Part shown: piece by piece, positions 12,531 through 24,332 of the stretch | How the letters are laid out: every line of letters begins with the position of its first letter | Numbering within the stretch: position 1 is the first letter of the stretch | Assembly (NCBI GenBank): GCA_026120185.1 | Contig: JANUWF010001109.1 | Location: forward strand, 3,340,001-3,404,000 | Length of the DNA: 64,000 nt | Source: Voacanga thouarsii | Lineage: Eukaryota > Streptophyta > Magnoliopsida > Gentianales > Apocynaceae | Direction of reading: 5' to 3' | Made by a program: the position numbers and the translations under genes | The notes under the pieces: generated by a model | Told to the model about the DNA's origin: nothing | Databases searched by the model: none | The model's input: the letters and a program-made list of their open reading frames with translations, nothing else

Positions 12531-13950
12531 ATATATTGCTAAGAATCTTCCAACTTTTGATTGCTGATTTTCAAACTCCCATCACTTTGTTAAACTTAAT
12601 GTTGAAGTTTTTCAATCTCGGATTGCTATGAGCAGTTTGCCTATTAAAGTCTTTGAACTTTCTTCTTCAATTCTTTATTCATCTTTACAACTCAAGTCAT
12701 TTTGAATATAATAGCTCATACTCCATTACAAGTTTCTCATTCTCTATATCTCCATTGTCAAGGTCATCATCCACTTCTACATCTATATCAAAATCACTAC
12801 ACTCCTGAATTGAGTTCCTTTTTACAACATAGTTGAAAGCAACAAAATTGCTCACATGACTTTTACCATCATCACCATCACTACTATCAATATCAATTTA
12901 CTCTTCATCCTCTTCACCATCACTTAGAGTGGTGTGTAGGACTTGTTTTTCATCTTTTTCAGAGTATTAACACTTTCTACCTAAATGTGTTCATAACCAT
13001 TGCATTCATTACACTTTGGTCCTTTCAATCCATCTTTCCTCTATGGAAGTTTTTTTATCAGTATTATTTTTTTTATTAAAATCTAGGTTTCTTGTTAAAA
13101 GATACGTTAAACTGATTGTTCTTCTATTTTTCTCTCTTCATCGATTCGTTATACCTTCTTATTAGAAAAATAATTTTATTATTTAAGCAATTACTTTCAT
13201 TAGAATCATCTTCAATTTTTAAAGTTATTCCTTTCTTCTTAGATTTTGATCATAAATGCATTTTGTAGGTTTGCAACATCCTAGAAGATCATCCAATCAC
13301 ATCTTTTACATGTTCTTGCACTCTTCAATAGGAGCTACATTAGCATCAAATTGAGATGATAAAGACCTCAATGTTTTCCTTATCATATTCTCCTCAGAAT
13401 ACCTTTTGCCAATTTGAAAACCTGATATATAATATCTCTTAACTTGTAACTGAATACAACAATATTTTGTAACCTCACATCTTTAGATTCTCAAATTGTG
13501 ATATCAATATTTGTTTTTTTGATATTCTAATAGTATTTGTAACTTTATACACAGTTTATAGTGCATCCTATGCATTTTTATCAGATTCATTTATTAAAAT
13601 CAATTTGAATTGATCAAGATCAATAATAGTAAAGGTAGTATTTAATGTTTTCATGTTCACAGTGTCAAGATGTCTTTCAACTTCTATTCACTGATCTATT
13701 GGCTTCAATTCTTCTACTCCGTTGCTAGTACTTTATTGAAAGTCTCCATCCTTGTTCAACAACTTGCCAAACAGTATTGTCAAGAGTTTTGATAAAGAAT
13801 TTCATTTCGGCCTTCTAGTAAACATATTTTGCACCTCAGTACTGGGGTTGAGTGATAGAGCCTCATTGTTAAACTATTCCAAACATATTATTCTAAACCA
13901 ACTTCTAAGATTTTACCCGCTAAATTGATAGTAACTTCAACATGATGAAT
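12531..13950 (-). pseudogene. UBN2-type Copia gag, proximal part of the interrupted old element
   Basis: On the minus strand a decayed UBN2 gag domain can be followed from about 13690 to 13260, with the usual D-A-(W)-D-x-L segment now carrying stops. Then comes a zinc knuckle at about 12970-13018, CNECNGYEHI-stop-VES, in which the last Cys is Ser and a stop lies before it. An acidic stretch and a coiled-coil-like segment then run up to 12531, where the younger Copia LTR begins. The downstream continuation is at 3029-3417. Confidence 0.7.
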
Positions 13951-13952
13951 CT

Positions 13953-13963
13953 CTCTAATACCA
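13953..13963 (-). promoter_or_regulatory. Primer-binding site of the old Copia element
   Basis: Minus strand TGGTATTAGAG, one transition from TGGTATCAGAG (initiator Met tRNA). It lies two bases after an LTR end reading ATACA, and the gag relic follows. Confidence 0.7.
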
Positions 13964-13965
13964 AT

Positions 13966-14876
13966 TGTATTGTTTGATTTGTTAATTTATCGTGTTATTA
14001 TTCAACTTAGGTATTAAAGTTATGTTAGTTTGACAAATAGCAATGAAAAGTTCAATAAATAGTAAATTGATAATGTATTTCAACAATAACAAGCCTATGA
14101 CTGTGGAGTTTGATATAATAAACAAATCCACTAAAACTTTAATAAAGTTGCAAGAATATAATTATCTCAATCATCTAGTGATTCATAGTAGATTTTAATA
14201 GAACACCACACTAGTGTTCTTGTTTCAAACTCTTGAAGGCCTTTGCTAGACTGAACTTTTTTGATTGAACTCCCTTCAATCAGTATTAGTACAATATGGT
14301 GGTGCTTCGTTGACACCAAAACCTTTTCACTAGAAAGGTAGTTGAGATGAAGAAGACTTATTCAAGCGTTCTTTAAAGTTATGCCATTGATGCAATAATA
14401 GCTTAAATGATGAAGCATACGTTGCCAATCGATTCCCAAAAAAAACTCTCAAGATTTGTATACTTCAATACCACTTAGAATCTTTTCATTAAAGCCACCA
14501 TCTATTGCTCTTCCCACTTTATTGAGTAAATCTTTTGGTCTCATATGTCTTCATCATCAAAGTTTATTGGGCTTGTTTATATAAGAGTTTGCAGTAGCAC
14601 GTTTGCTTCAATATCAAATTAGGAGACTACCTAAAGGATTTACACAAAAGCTTCCAAATCTTTATAGTTCAGTTCCAGTAGGATTCATTGCCTTCACAGT
14701 AAAATCTTCTCAACATATTCTGAATAAATTATCCAAGATTGTTTTCTAAATCTTTTGGAATTCATTTCCTAAACTAACACAAATATACTTTGCGTCAAAC
14801 ACTACCAATAACAAATTAAGCACGTTTCCAAACTGGTGCTTTGTTAGGTCAAGGAATTTTGATAATTGCCTTAACA
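13966..14876 (-). repeat. 5' LTR of the old Copia element
   Basis: On the minus strand it starts TGTTAAGGCAATTATC at 14876 and ends AATACA at 13966, just before the PBS, giving about 911 bp. The 3' LTR of this element is not in the window. The outer boundary is inferred from the TG start only. Confidence 0.55.
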
Positions 14877-15139
14877 ATTTTTATTTAGTTTTGATTAAAC
14901 AAAAATCTTTTACTTTCTTAAAATTTCCTTATCTACAAATCTCCTATTTCATGACTTAATAAAATACTTATTGATGTAACTCAAAGGCGAGACTTGAAGT
15001 ATATTGAAGATATCTTGTAAAATACTTCATACTTATTCCAAACCTATTCCCTTACAAAATTTAATCTCATACAAGTTAAGAGTCACTTGCAATCTAGGCA
15101 CATGCAATCGCTGAGTATTTTTACAATTTTACTTGAAAT
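14877..15139. other. AT-rich spacer
   Basis: No gene, LTR end or repeat recognised. It separates the old Copia LTR from the tandem repeat block. Confidence 0.4.
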
Positions 15140-15790
15140 ATTTAAAATAGTTTAAATTCTTATTAAGAAAATATGTACAAACTGCCATGAAGTATTTGAT
15201 GACTTTATTGATATTTAGATAGTTTAAACTCTTAACAAGGAGTAACATATTGTTTAGGTTCATGCATCATGCATCATTTATTTAAATTGGATTTAACTTT
15301 ATATTTATATAATTTAAATTTCTATTAAAGAGTAACATGCAATTTAAACTCATCCAATTTATAGTCTTCACTTAAATGAAATTTAATTGTATCTTTAGAT
15401 AGTTTCAGAATCTGTAATTTAAGTTCATGCATGATGGAGCACCTATTTGGATAATTTAGTTTTATATTCTAATAATTTAAACTCTCTTCAAGAAGTAACA
15501 TGCAATTCATTCTTATGTATTAAGAAATATTTGATAACTTAATTTAAAATGCATAAATTTAAACACTTATTAAAAAGTATTATGTGCTCGTATATTATGC
15601 AACATTCACTTGTATGATTTAATTTCAAATTTTGATTGTTTAAACTTTTATTAAGGAGTAACATGCAATTTATACATAGATGTACTAAGGAGAATTTGAT
15701 AACTTTACTTGAAATTTAAGTAGTTTAAACTCTTATCGAGTAGCTATGCGGTTTAGACTCGTGAGTCAAGGAACGTTTTGCTTGAATGAT
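15140..15790. repeat. Degenerate tandem repeat, about 80-bp unit, eight copies
   Basis: A recurring core AGTTTAAACTCTTATTAAGGAG followed by TAACATGCAATTTA recurs near 15149, 15221, 15311, 15401, 15473, 15556, 15637 and 15722, giving spacings of 72 to 90 bases. Copies have diverged and one or two are truncated. No coding potential. It lies directly beside the 3' end of the LINE that starts at 15791. Confidence 0.75.
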
Positions 15791-16034
15791 TTATTTTATT
15801 ATTATTTTTGAAAAAGAATAATTTTATTGAACAACAGTAAAAGAACCTTACATCACATCAAGATATAGAAGATCTAATAAGTAAAGAAGGAAGTTGTGAC
15901 CTATCGAGTTGCACAACCCTCTAGCCACTAAAAGAATAAGCATATTAAAAGAAGAAAAGGACTAAAAATCTGAAATAGAGTATGCCAAATTTGCTAGACA
16001 TTTTGTAACCTTATTCCCTTCCCTGAACACATGA
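15791..16034 (-). pseudogene. LINE 3' end with RNase H C-terminus
   Basis: Minus strand HHVFREGNKVTKCLANLA (about 15980-16034) matches the C-terminal end of the RNase H domain of plant LINEs (HVxREaNxvADaLA). A 3' untranslated stretch follows, and an A-rich tail appears as the T-rich run near 15790-15830 on the plus strand. The coding part is cut at 16034 by the Gypsy LTR and resumes at 21165. Confidence 0.75.
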
Positions 16035-18022
16035 TGTAACACCCCACTACCTATGTACCCAGAGGACCAGGAGTCTTTATAATGAAGTGCAAATAATAAA
16101 TAATGGGAAAAAAACTCAACTAAATAAAATAACAAAATACTCTTAATTACATCCAAGGGAAATACTTATACAAATTCGAGAGATCAAAACTAACAAACAT
16201 TTCTTGAAAGAAATACAAGTTAAAAATAAAATAAACAAATGGCGATAATCGCTTATTCCTTCAACCTGCTCAATATAAGTACTCCCCTGAAATCATGATA
16301 TAAAAGGTGTAAGATTGGCATCTCAGTAAGTCCCCTGTGTGCAAATGTCAATTATAACCATTTCGTGTATATAGGTTTATCAAAATCACAAAATCGTGTT
16401 TATAAGGCAATTTCATCGATAACAGTTATACAAATGAGCCTTACTCAATGAATCCAAAATAGTTCACAATAAATCATCATTTCATCATATTCATAATTCA
16501 TTAGGTAGGGATTAGCAAATGATCTAAATAATAATATCATAATCCATATCATGTTTACCACCATGATATCGTCCCAATGTATTCTTTTAACAATGGGCAG
16601 TGGAGGATCCTCCCACTAGGTGAGATACTCTTTCATCTCTACATTCAACTCTCCGATTATCTAATCCAGATCAACAATGTCCATATGGGCTAATATGCTA
16701 GCTCGGACGGCCTGACTATGTAGTATTGTCGCCTCTTCAAGTTGAGTTCATCTTTTGGAGGTAGACTCCTACCAAAAGACTCATTCTTGCTATTCAAAAC
16801 TAGTACTACTAGCCTACCCTCGTTTAGTACTCAATGCTCCCCATTTAGGGGTAGAATCATTTTTTTCCTTTTCAAAAGTTTTTTATTAGCTTGATTGCAA
16901 AACGTGATTTTTCGTAATATCGTTTCCAAATCGTTTAGTGATAGTGTAAAAAATCGTTTTTGAGTTTGAATAGTTAAAATTTGATAAAATCTTTTAGAAA
17001 GTAAAATATCTACGTTTCCAACTCAAGTATCAAAACACAGTGTAACTCATTATGTTTAGCTAACGTTTCAATCCTCTTGTTAAAACATCATATTGACATC
17101 AATTCCAAATAACATTGTAAAAATTGATTGCAAACATGTAACATTTATCAAAATAGTTATATAGGAACTTACTTGGATAAATTAACAGCTAGACCCAATT
17201 CAATTGATGGCCATTGCATTCACTCCTTCCTCATCTAGAGCAAATAATTCTATAATTATGGTCCAATCATTCCATCTACTATTTCATGCAACATAAATTC
17301 TCATGATCTCGTTAATCACCTAGTTAATCCATGGTGTCTAGATGATTTAATTCATTAGATCACATATACAACTTCCATTTGCCATTCTATTAATCATATC
17401 CATTCATTTATCTAAATCAATTCACCATATGACAACTCTTATATTCAACTAACATAAAATCATCATAAATAGCCCCATAAACATTAAAAGATCTCATTTT
17501 TGCCAATCTAGAATAGATCTAAATTCATCATGACAAGATACATCAATGTCCTATTTCATATATGCTTTGTCTATGACTTATATCAATATATTCATCATAC
17601 TAGTTCATTCATACTTCCATGCTCGACTCCTTAAGCATTCATAAGTCTATACACTAAAGATTAATGTCTTTAAAATCAATAAAATTAATCCTTAAATACC
17701 TCTTTGATGGTATTACAAGAGCAAATGTGGTGCCTTTGGTGTTTGACGGAGTTTACTTTGAAAAGAAGAGTTGAGTGGTGGCTCTTAGTTTCCTTGATTC
17801 GAAGATCACGATATGATAAAGGTAAATTAGTCCCATTTGGTTTAAAATTTAGGAGAAAAGAAGAAGAGGAAGAATTGAATAAAAATTGAAGGGGTTTGAA
17901 GAGTTTCTTCCCTTACTCTTAGGGTTCGATTTTTTTGGAGATTGGTGCTGTTTTGGCCGAGTTATTGGAAGGGGTTGGTGGCTGAAATTTTTGGATAGTA
18001 GAGGATTTTAGGGTATGATTGA

Positions 18023-18330
18023 GGGCTGGTTTGATGGAAGGAATAGGTTAGGGTTGGTGTTTTTAGTGTTTAGAGGAAGTAGATCTTGCTTCGGACTCTT
18101 TATCACAATATGGAAAAGATAACAGCTTTTGTCCCCATTGTTGTAGCTGAATTCGAGCAAGGTTTAAGAGGGGTTTAGGGCTGGTTTGATGGAGGGAATA
18201 GGTTAGGGTTGGTGTTTTAATGTTTAGAGGAAATGGATCTTGCTTCAGACTCTTTATCACAAGATGAAAAAGATAACAGTTTTTGTCCCTATTGTTGTAG
18301 CTGAATTCGAGCAAGGTTTAAGAGGGGTTT
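18023..18330. repeat. Two-copy 154-bp tandem duplication inside the Gypsy LTR
   Basis: Copies begin at 18023 and 18177, each starting AGGGCTGGTTTGATGG and containing GAATAGGTTAGGGTTGGTG and CTGAATTCGAGCAAGG. They are nearly identical, with a few substitutions. A third AGGGCTGGTTT start follows at 18331. The minus-strand open frame 18063-18314 is a by-product of this repetition. Confidence 0.85.
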
Positions 18331-19128
18331 AGGGCTGGTTTTTGGTGGCTGTTTTTTGATTGTTATTGTGACCAAAATAAGGGAGGAAAAGATGAGAAAA
18401 GAAGCTGTCTTTTGGTTCTTGTGTTGGCCGAAAATTGGAGAAGAGATGTGATGGCTTTTTGGTGGTGTTGTTTTAGCTAAAACAAGAGAAAATTAGATGA
18501 CAAGGCTGTTGAAATTTTCGTGAGTGTGTGTGTATGTGTGTGAACAGTGGCTGAAATTGGTGGAAAGAGGGGGAAATTTTTTATTTTTTGATTAGCTTAA
18601 AAGAGCCTTGATTGATTAGGATTACTTAGGGAAGTTTTCCCCTTTATTTAGGGAACTTGAAAGGAAATCAAAACTCCTCAAGGTGGCGGCTAGGGTTGGT
18701 TTTATTATAGAAAATTCAATTAATAAAAATAGGATATCAGTCTAAGGGATAATTTAGTTCATGTCCTAATTTATTTTAGATAAAAATAATTGATTAGGGA
18801 ATAATTATTTTTGGTAGAAAAATCTAGTTTCCAAAATCAAAATTCTATCATTTTCTTTCTATAATAATTCCTTTGAATAAGATCTTTTTAGAAAACTCTA
18901 GATGTTAGAATATTTAAACTTTCTAAAAAGTTAGAATAAAACATTAATTAGAGAATAATAAGAATTTAATTTACTTTAATTTCTTTTTAGCAAAATCTAA
19001 AATAATCAAAAACTTATATTTTAGGAAATTGAAAAATAAGAAGGCAGCAGCCCCTAGGATTTTCAGCCAAGGGAAGGGAAAATAAGGGGGAAAAGGGTTT
19101 ATCAAAAGTGAAAGGGAAAGGGTTTGTA

Positions 19129-19200
19129 AGAGTTGGGATTCGAACTCAAGTCACTAAAGAATACACACCAAACTCTAACTACTATTCCACAATAATTCTT
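19129..19200 (-). other. tRNA-like box A/box B motif in the LTR
   Basis: On the minus strand, GAGTTCGAATCCC matches the tRNA T-arm/box B consensus GGTTCGANTCC with one change. About 35-40 bases upstream, TGGAATAGTAGTTAGAG resembles box A. No complete cloverleaf can be drawn, so this is not called a tRNA gene. It may be a SINE relic or an internal pol III-like promoter of the LTR. Confidence 0.4.
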
Positions 19201-19376
19201 GTTTAACTATTCCTCCAACAAATTCTCTTAACTCCCACTCACTTACTCCATTTTCCCTTCTAATAAATTCTAGTCAATAAAATAAAAGTTCAACTAACTC
19301 AACCAACATAATTATATCAAAGTGAATAAATTCATGAAACAATCAACTCATAAATCACATATACCCATGAAAATGG

Positions 19377-21069
19377 TGTTAGTGTTGTGCTTTAGAGGCA
19401 ATCACATGTGTCATGTATATTGCATATTAAATTAATAAGAGGCATTCTTTATCTTTCAGTTTGATTGTTATATCTAAACATGTGTACAAACCGTTAGATA
19501 AAGTCCCTACTACAACACAGTGTTAAGGAAATCATGATAAAGATCATGATGTGAGGTTCCTACTACACTATGCAGTGTTTGTACTTAAATACTCCCCAGT
19601 CATAGTATTAATAAGATGGGACATTATTAATAAGCCAAGACTGGCACATGTTATATCTCTTGATTGGATCAAGCGGTGGTTCTCATATCCGTGAGTATTG
19701 GGATACTTAAGATTAACGTGTGGATGCTTGTTTTGGAACAAGTTCATTGGATAACCTATCTACGAGATAATCACTTGGATAACTATTTAGTGCCAGTGAT
19801 AGAATCTCATTATAGCAAGTGTGCAAGTATCCTTAGACTTGAGATCTCCAAGGTACTTTGTTTAACGAGCGTTGTACTTTGATTCTAATCTTTGGAGTCT
19901 TATCTAGGACTGCTTATGGGATGGATATTGGGTACAACGTAAAGTAAACGAAAGTAGTTGAGAAAGTCAATAAATGATTCACCACTTCTAATAGTAGGAT
20001 AGTATATCTCAAGGCCACTTGTAGAAAGTATTACTCATGAAGTCCTTGGCCAAGGCGACTATGTGATGAAAATGGTTCCAATTGATACACATATCGAGTA
20101 ATGGATTTCTTGAACAAGTACTAAAATATTCGGGCCAGAATTAATAATATTCTGGAGGGAGTTGGCACTAATTCCATGCTCTAGACCGAATGAGATATTG
20201 TATGGTGAAAGGAGTTTATTGCACTGATAATTTGCTATTGAAAGGTTCATGTCAAGCCACTTGACTTTCTGGACTTTTGGGTGGTCAAGAGTCATTGCTA
20301 GATGTCGCTCTTGATATGCTAAATATGGATTTATTAATTAGAGAATTAATAAATTTATTCCTTTATTTTATTAAGAATTATTAATTCTAATATTGTTAGA
20401 ATTAATTCATATTATATTACCAATAAGACCAGAAAACTTAATGGATCACACACAATAAAAGTTTGAATGCTCAAATATATTATTTAATAATATTGTGGGG
20501 TTAATTAAGAGAAAGGAATATATTTATAGGTGAATTATAAGTTTGTTATAATTCATGGGACCTAATTATAATTAAGTAAACTTTAAGGACCAATTTGTTG
20601 ACAATTAGACGTTGAAGAACTAAGTTACAATTTACGGTAATTATAAATCTATAAATATAAGGAAACAGTTTCCTTAGGATAAGAGACACAGACTATTCAC
20701 GCAATAACAGGAAAATCGTTTCTCTGCCTCTCTCTTGATCAAACCTTAGCCGTCTCTCTCTTATTAATCAAACCCTAACCTCCTAAATTCTACTAGTATA
20801 GAATTGTGAGATTGTGAGCGTTTAACCTTATGTGGATTATCATTAAAGGGAGTTCTTTCTTGGACTTTAGTTGAGCTGCTTGAACCGGTTTTGTGATCTG
20901 GATCGCGCCTGCGTTCTTGGAACAAGAAAAATTTAAATTCCGACTTCAAAAAGTAATAAGCGTAATCTTCTCTTTCTCCCGTTTCTACTGCAAATCCGTG
21001 ATCCATGGCTTGGATTTCTTACTATTTTCCGCTGTGTTTAATCTGTTTAATTAATTTAGAAATCCTACA
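19377..21069 (+). mobile_element. Solo LTR with TSD AATGG nested in the Gypsy LTR
   Basis: It starts TGTTAGTGTTGTGC and ends AATCCTACA, with exact 5-bp duplications AATGG at 19372-19376 and 21070-21074. Length 1693 bp. Plus orientation is suggested by a TATA-like CTATAAATATAAGG at 20649-20662, about 400 bases before the end, which would separate U3 from R/U5. There is no PBS or internal domain. Open frames inside (for example 20764-21006, minus) match nothing I know. Family probably Copia or Gypsy; not resolved. Confidence 0.85.
20649..20662 (+). promoter_or_regulatory. TATA-box-like promoter of the solo LTR
   Basis: CTATAAATATAAGG, followed by pyrimidine-rich CTCTCTCTT blocks typical of a plant LTR transcription start region. 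Placement fits the U3/R border. Confidence 0.45.
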
Positions 21070-21164
21070 AATGGTTCAAGTTATCAAATGCTATATAAAA
21101 TGTTATGACATGCATGACTTTCCCCATATGATAAAGGTAGTTTTAGACAGGGTATTACACATGA

Positions 21165-22537
21165 AGCAACTCACAATATGTAAAACCTCTATGAAGAAGC
21201 TCTATTCTCCTATAAAGAGAACAATACCTCTAATGCTTAGTATATCTATCCTTCAATTGATTAATCACCAACTAAGAATTCGACTGCAAAACAATATCTA
21301 AATGTCTATGTCACCAAAGTAGTCCGTAGTATACTGCCTGAACTTCAGCCTGCATATTTGTAGCCAAACCAATGTTCATTTGCCGTTAGAATCCCGAATC
21401 TCCACCTCTCGGCCTAACTGACCAAGATTCCCTTTTGAAGCCACATTAATATTCACAATTACTCCAAATGTCACATACTTCAGCCAGCAAACAGGAACAA
21501 TCCGTAAAACAGAAAAAGACCTCCAAATAATTCCTCAACGATTAACATATATAGCAGTAGGCTGTCTTAGCTGATGCAAGTAAGAAAGACCAACAATAAG
21601 ATTATAAACCCTCCTCCTCAATTTCCCAGTTAAAAATCTCACTTCCTTATATACCACATCATTCCTAACCCTCCATATTTCTCAAAAGAAACATGCTATA
21701 AAGATTCTAGCATATTCCCATGCCCCTCCTATGGTATATCACCGTGAACAGATAAAACATGACAAATCCACTGTTAAAGTGTCTATCCTTAAAGAAAAAG
21801 GTTTTGTCTACCATAGATATCTTATGGCATCGCAATCCTTGAACAAATGGTCGACCGTTTCAATGTGCCTGCTACACAATCTGCACCTTGAAACCAATAG
21901 AATCCCCAAAAAAAGACACAACTGAGTCTAAAGGTATAAAATTGTTAAATAACTTCCACATAAAAATCTAAACCTTACTTGGAAGAAATATCTTCCATAA
22001 GGTCTCCAAAAATAGAACCTTAGTCCTCTTCATGCGTATAAACTCATAACTAGAAGATATCATGAAGTCTCCTGACTGTGTTAATGACCACAACTGTGTA
22101 TCCTTCTCCACCAAATTCACCTTTGGAGATAGTTCAAATGATATCTTTCGAGCAATGGATGGAGATAAAATCTTATGAATCATATCAGCCCTCCAATTTC
22201 CATTATGCACCACTTCCGCTAATTGCAAATCAGAACGCACAATATTATAATTCAGATCTACCAAACGCCTATGTTGCGACTAGATATCATACCAAAAAGG
22301 CAGTCATCCAGCCTTCGATATAAATACTAAATGATCTTCAACCAACCGCGAAATAGGCTGAATCTTGTGCCAACAGTGAGAAGAACCAGCTTGCAAAACT
22401 AAGAAAAAATTATGTATACAATTAAGATTATACTTTGCCCTCATAAACCAAGACCATAAGGAATCTTGTTGCCTGTAACACCACTAGCATTTTATTGCAA
22501 AAGTTGTCAAAAAAGACCTCAAAGACTGCAATCCTAG
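21165..22537 (-). pseudogene. LINE ORF2 C-terminal part (zinc-ribbon region and RNase H start)
   Basis: On the minus strand the order is: a segment near 22440-22530 like the pre-zinc part of plant LINE ORF2 (AIKC and WCYRQQDSLWSWFMRAKY), then 21968-22264 with WRADMIHKILSP, LWSLTQSGDFMISSSYEF and LWKIFLPSKV, which is the region preceding zf-RVT. Finally VNINVASKGNLGQLG and VEIRDSNGK near 21390-21450 mark the start of RNase H, where the catalytic Asp appears lost. Several stops and frameshifts. Confidence 0.7.
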
Positions 22538-24332
22538 TGTCATACCCCAAATCTGAAGATGACATGGCAATACCCCAAAAAGAAAATGTCGAACCCTTAC
22601 ATCTATAAATGGCCATTAACCAAGACATATTATCCATTCATAACTTAAGAGATAACAATACATAGTCTTAAATTACAAATTAAAAGTAAAACATAAAACC
22701 TGAATCCATGTTAATAAACAATTCCCAAAATAACGCTGCTAAAACTAATACAAAGATAATAACAGCTCATCACTCTAAGTCCTCATCAAACCACTCCTCT
22801 GACTTATCCTCATCTAACTAAAAACCAACAAAATGATAGATAAGGAATGAGCTCACTAGCTTAGTAAAGAAATCTGGCTTACCTAGGATTGAACATACTA
22901 TATATACATATATATTTATAAAATAATTGTTCAAATAGCTTTTAAATTATTGTAGTCCACAACTCATGGGGTTTCAAAATATCTTCTTGGTAGGTTGGTT
23001 GTACTATACGAAGATCTCAAAGTATCATACAAAGAAACAAGAGGGAGAAAAAGAGGAATAATGAATTTCTTAGCTTTACTCAATACTAAATCGAATGAGG
23101 CATAACTGACACCTGAATACTAATCCGGTACTATTTATTCAATGAAAATGATAATAAATAAATCAAGGGGGAAAAGACCAATGCCTGAATGGAAGAAAAC
23201 TGGTGTTGAAACCAAAGCAGAAGAGAGCTAGCGCTGGCTATGGGAGTTACAGCCGATGCCGATTGTCGTATCGGCAAAACCGATGCCAAACAGAGGGCAG
23301 CTAGCACTAGTTGTGGAGAAGGAAGCCGGTACCGATTGTGGAGGAGGAAGCTGGCGTCGACTGTGCTCTGGAGTCTGTCGGAATGCGATTTTTAGAGCAC
23401 AAAAACTAACCTGTAACATCTCAACCCCAAGAGCCAACCCAACCATCCACTTTATCAAGGAAAAACATCATTTTGTGCACAACAATCATTTAAACATAAA
23501 TAATACATGCTCAAACATAGTTTAAGTCACGAAGATGATTCTTACTTGGGGGCTTGGTTTGGCTTAACTGATCAGTTTTCTAATTATCTTATCTCATTAG
23601 GAGAAGGGTCTTAGCTTATCTTAGGTATTATACCCCCCAATAAGGGCCTTAGCTTATAGGGTTTTGGGAATTCCCTACCAAAGAAAAACCCACAAGCAAT
23701 TCCTCATTCTCATGAATAAAAAAATCAGAACATAAACATAAAACATAGCTTAAACTCATAAATTCCATTTACAATATCAAAATAGAATTTAACAAGTAAA
23801 CATATCATGCTCAATACCATTTTTCATATATCTAATAATACATTTGATAAAGAATTCAAGAATGCCTATTTTTTGGAAGACACAGTAACCAAAACTAAAA
23901 CACAGAAAACACAAATTTCCTTACCTAGATATTCAAACACCAAGAATCCTCCTAAAGCTTCCCCTTAAGCTACCAAATGCTTATTCACCTTCAATTGAAA
24001 CTCAAACAACACAATTAATCCTCTAATAATTTATTCCCAATCCAAAGCCCTAAACCCTTAACTTCAATCCAAGAACAATTTATCGCAATCCTAAGTTATA
24101 AACATCATAAATCACAAGAGGAATGCTAACTCACCACAATTTGACGCCGAATGTTCAAGTCCCTTCTCAGATTCTTCACTCCCTCTCCTCTCTTCTTCGT
24201 TCTTCTCTTCTGGCACTGGTACTGAAGAAACAACATTCTGATGTTATGACCGAGCTTTTAATAAGTAATTAATTAGAATCCCCTAATAAAATAACTACTA
24301 CTTAACCCCTTAGCTTAAAATTCTTTGCCACA
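22538..24332 (-). mobile_element. Probable Gypsy LTR lodged in the LINE
   Basis: The plus strand starts TGTCATACCCC and ends TTTGCCACA, giving TG...CA ends in either direction, with LINE ORF2 sequence on both sides. Inside are a GC-rich patch of degenerate repeats at 23225-23390 (GCCGATGCCGATTG and similar) and a C/T-rich stretch at 24165-24215. No duplication is found (CCTAG and AATGT flank it), and the LINE is missing sequence between the two sides, so the insertion may have been accompanied by deletion. No internal domain is present; it could be a solo LTR. Confidence 0.45.

Larger units (their letters stand above)
16035..21159 (-). mobile_element. Gypsy (Tekay-like) solo LTR with TSD CATGA, containing a second solo LTR
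   Basis: The sequence starts TGTAACACCCC and ends GGGTATTACA, and is flanked by exact 5-bp duplications CATGA (16030-16034 and 21160-21164). LINE RNase H sequence lies on both sides. No PBS, gag or pol is inside. Removing the nested element 19377-21069 and one AATGG copy leaves about 3.43 kb, a reasonable length for a Tekay-type LTR. Its beginning shares blocks with the LTRs at 41392 and 61330 (CTTTATAATG near the start, CAGTGAGTCCC-like farther in). Orientation is inferred from the 41392-45604 relative. Solo LTRs arise by recombination between the two LTRs of one element. Confidence 0.8.

Noticed and set aside
3413..12535. Target-site duplication for Copia 3418-12530
   Set aside because: AACCA and ATATA do not match; the insertion claim rests on the shared host element instead.
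15140..15790. Possible CRISPR-like array
   Set aside because: Repeat copies are diverged, spacing is irregular, and spacers are themselves related. This is a eukaryotic tandem repeat.
18063..18314. Repetitive 83-residue frame, minus strand
   Set aside because: Produced by the 154-bp tandem duplication in a Gypsy LTR.
19129..19200. Possible tRNA gene
   Set aside because: Only box A/B-like motifs fit; no acceptor stem or full cloverleaf could be drawn.
20764..21301. Two open frames near the end of the solo LTR
   Set aside because: One lies inside the LTR, the other crosses the LTR end, the duplication and the outer LTR end, so it cannot be one gene.
23228..23525. Open frames on both strands over a GC-rich patch
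   Set aside because: Low-complexity repeat patch within an LTR; no recognisable protein.
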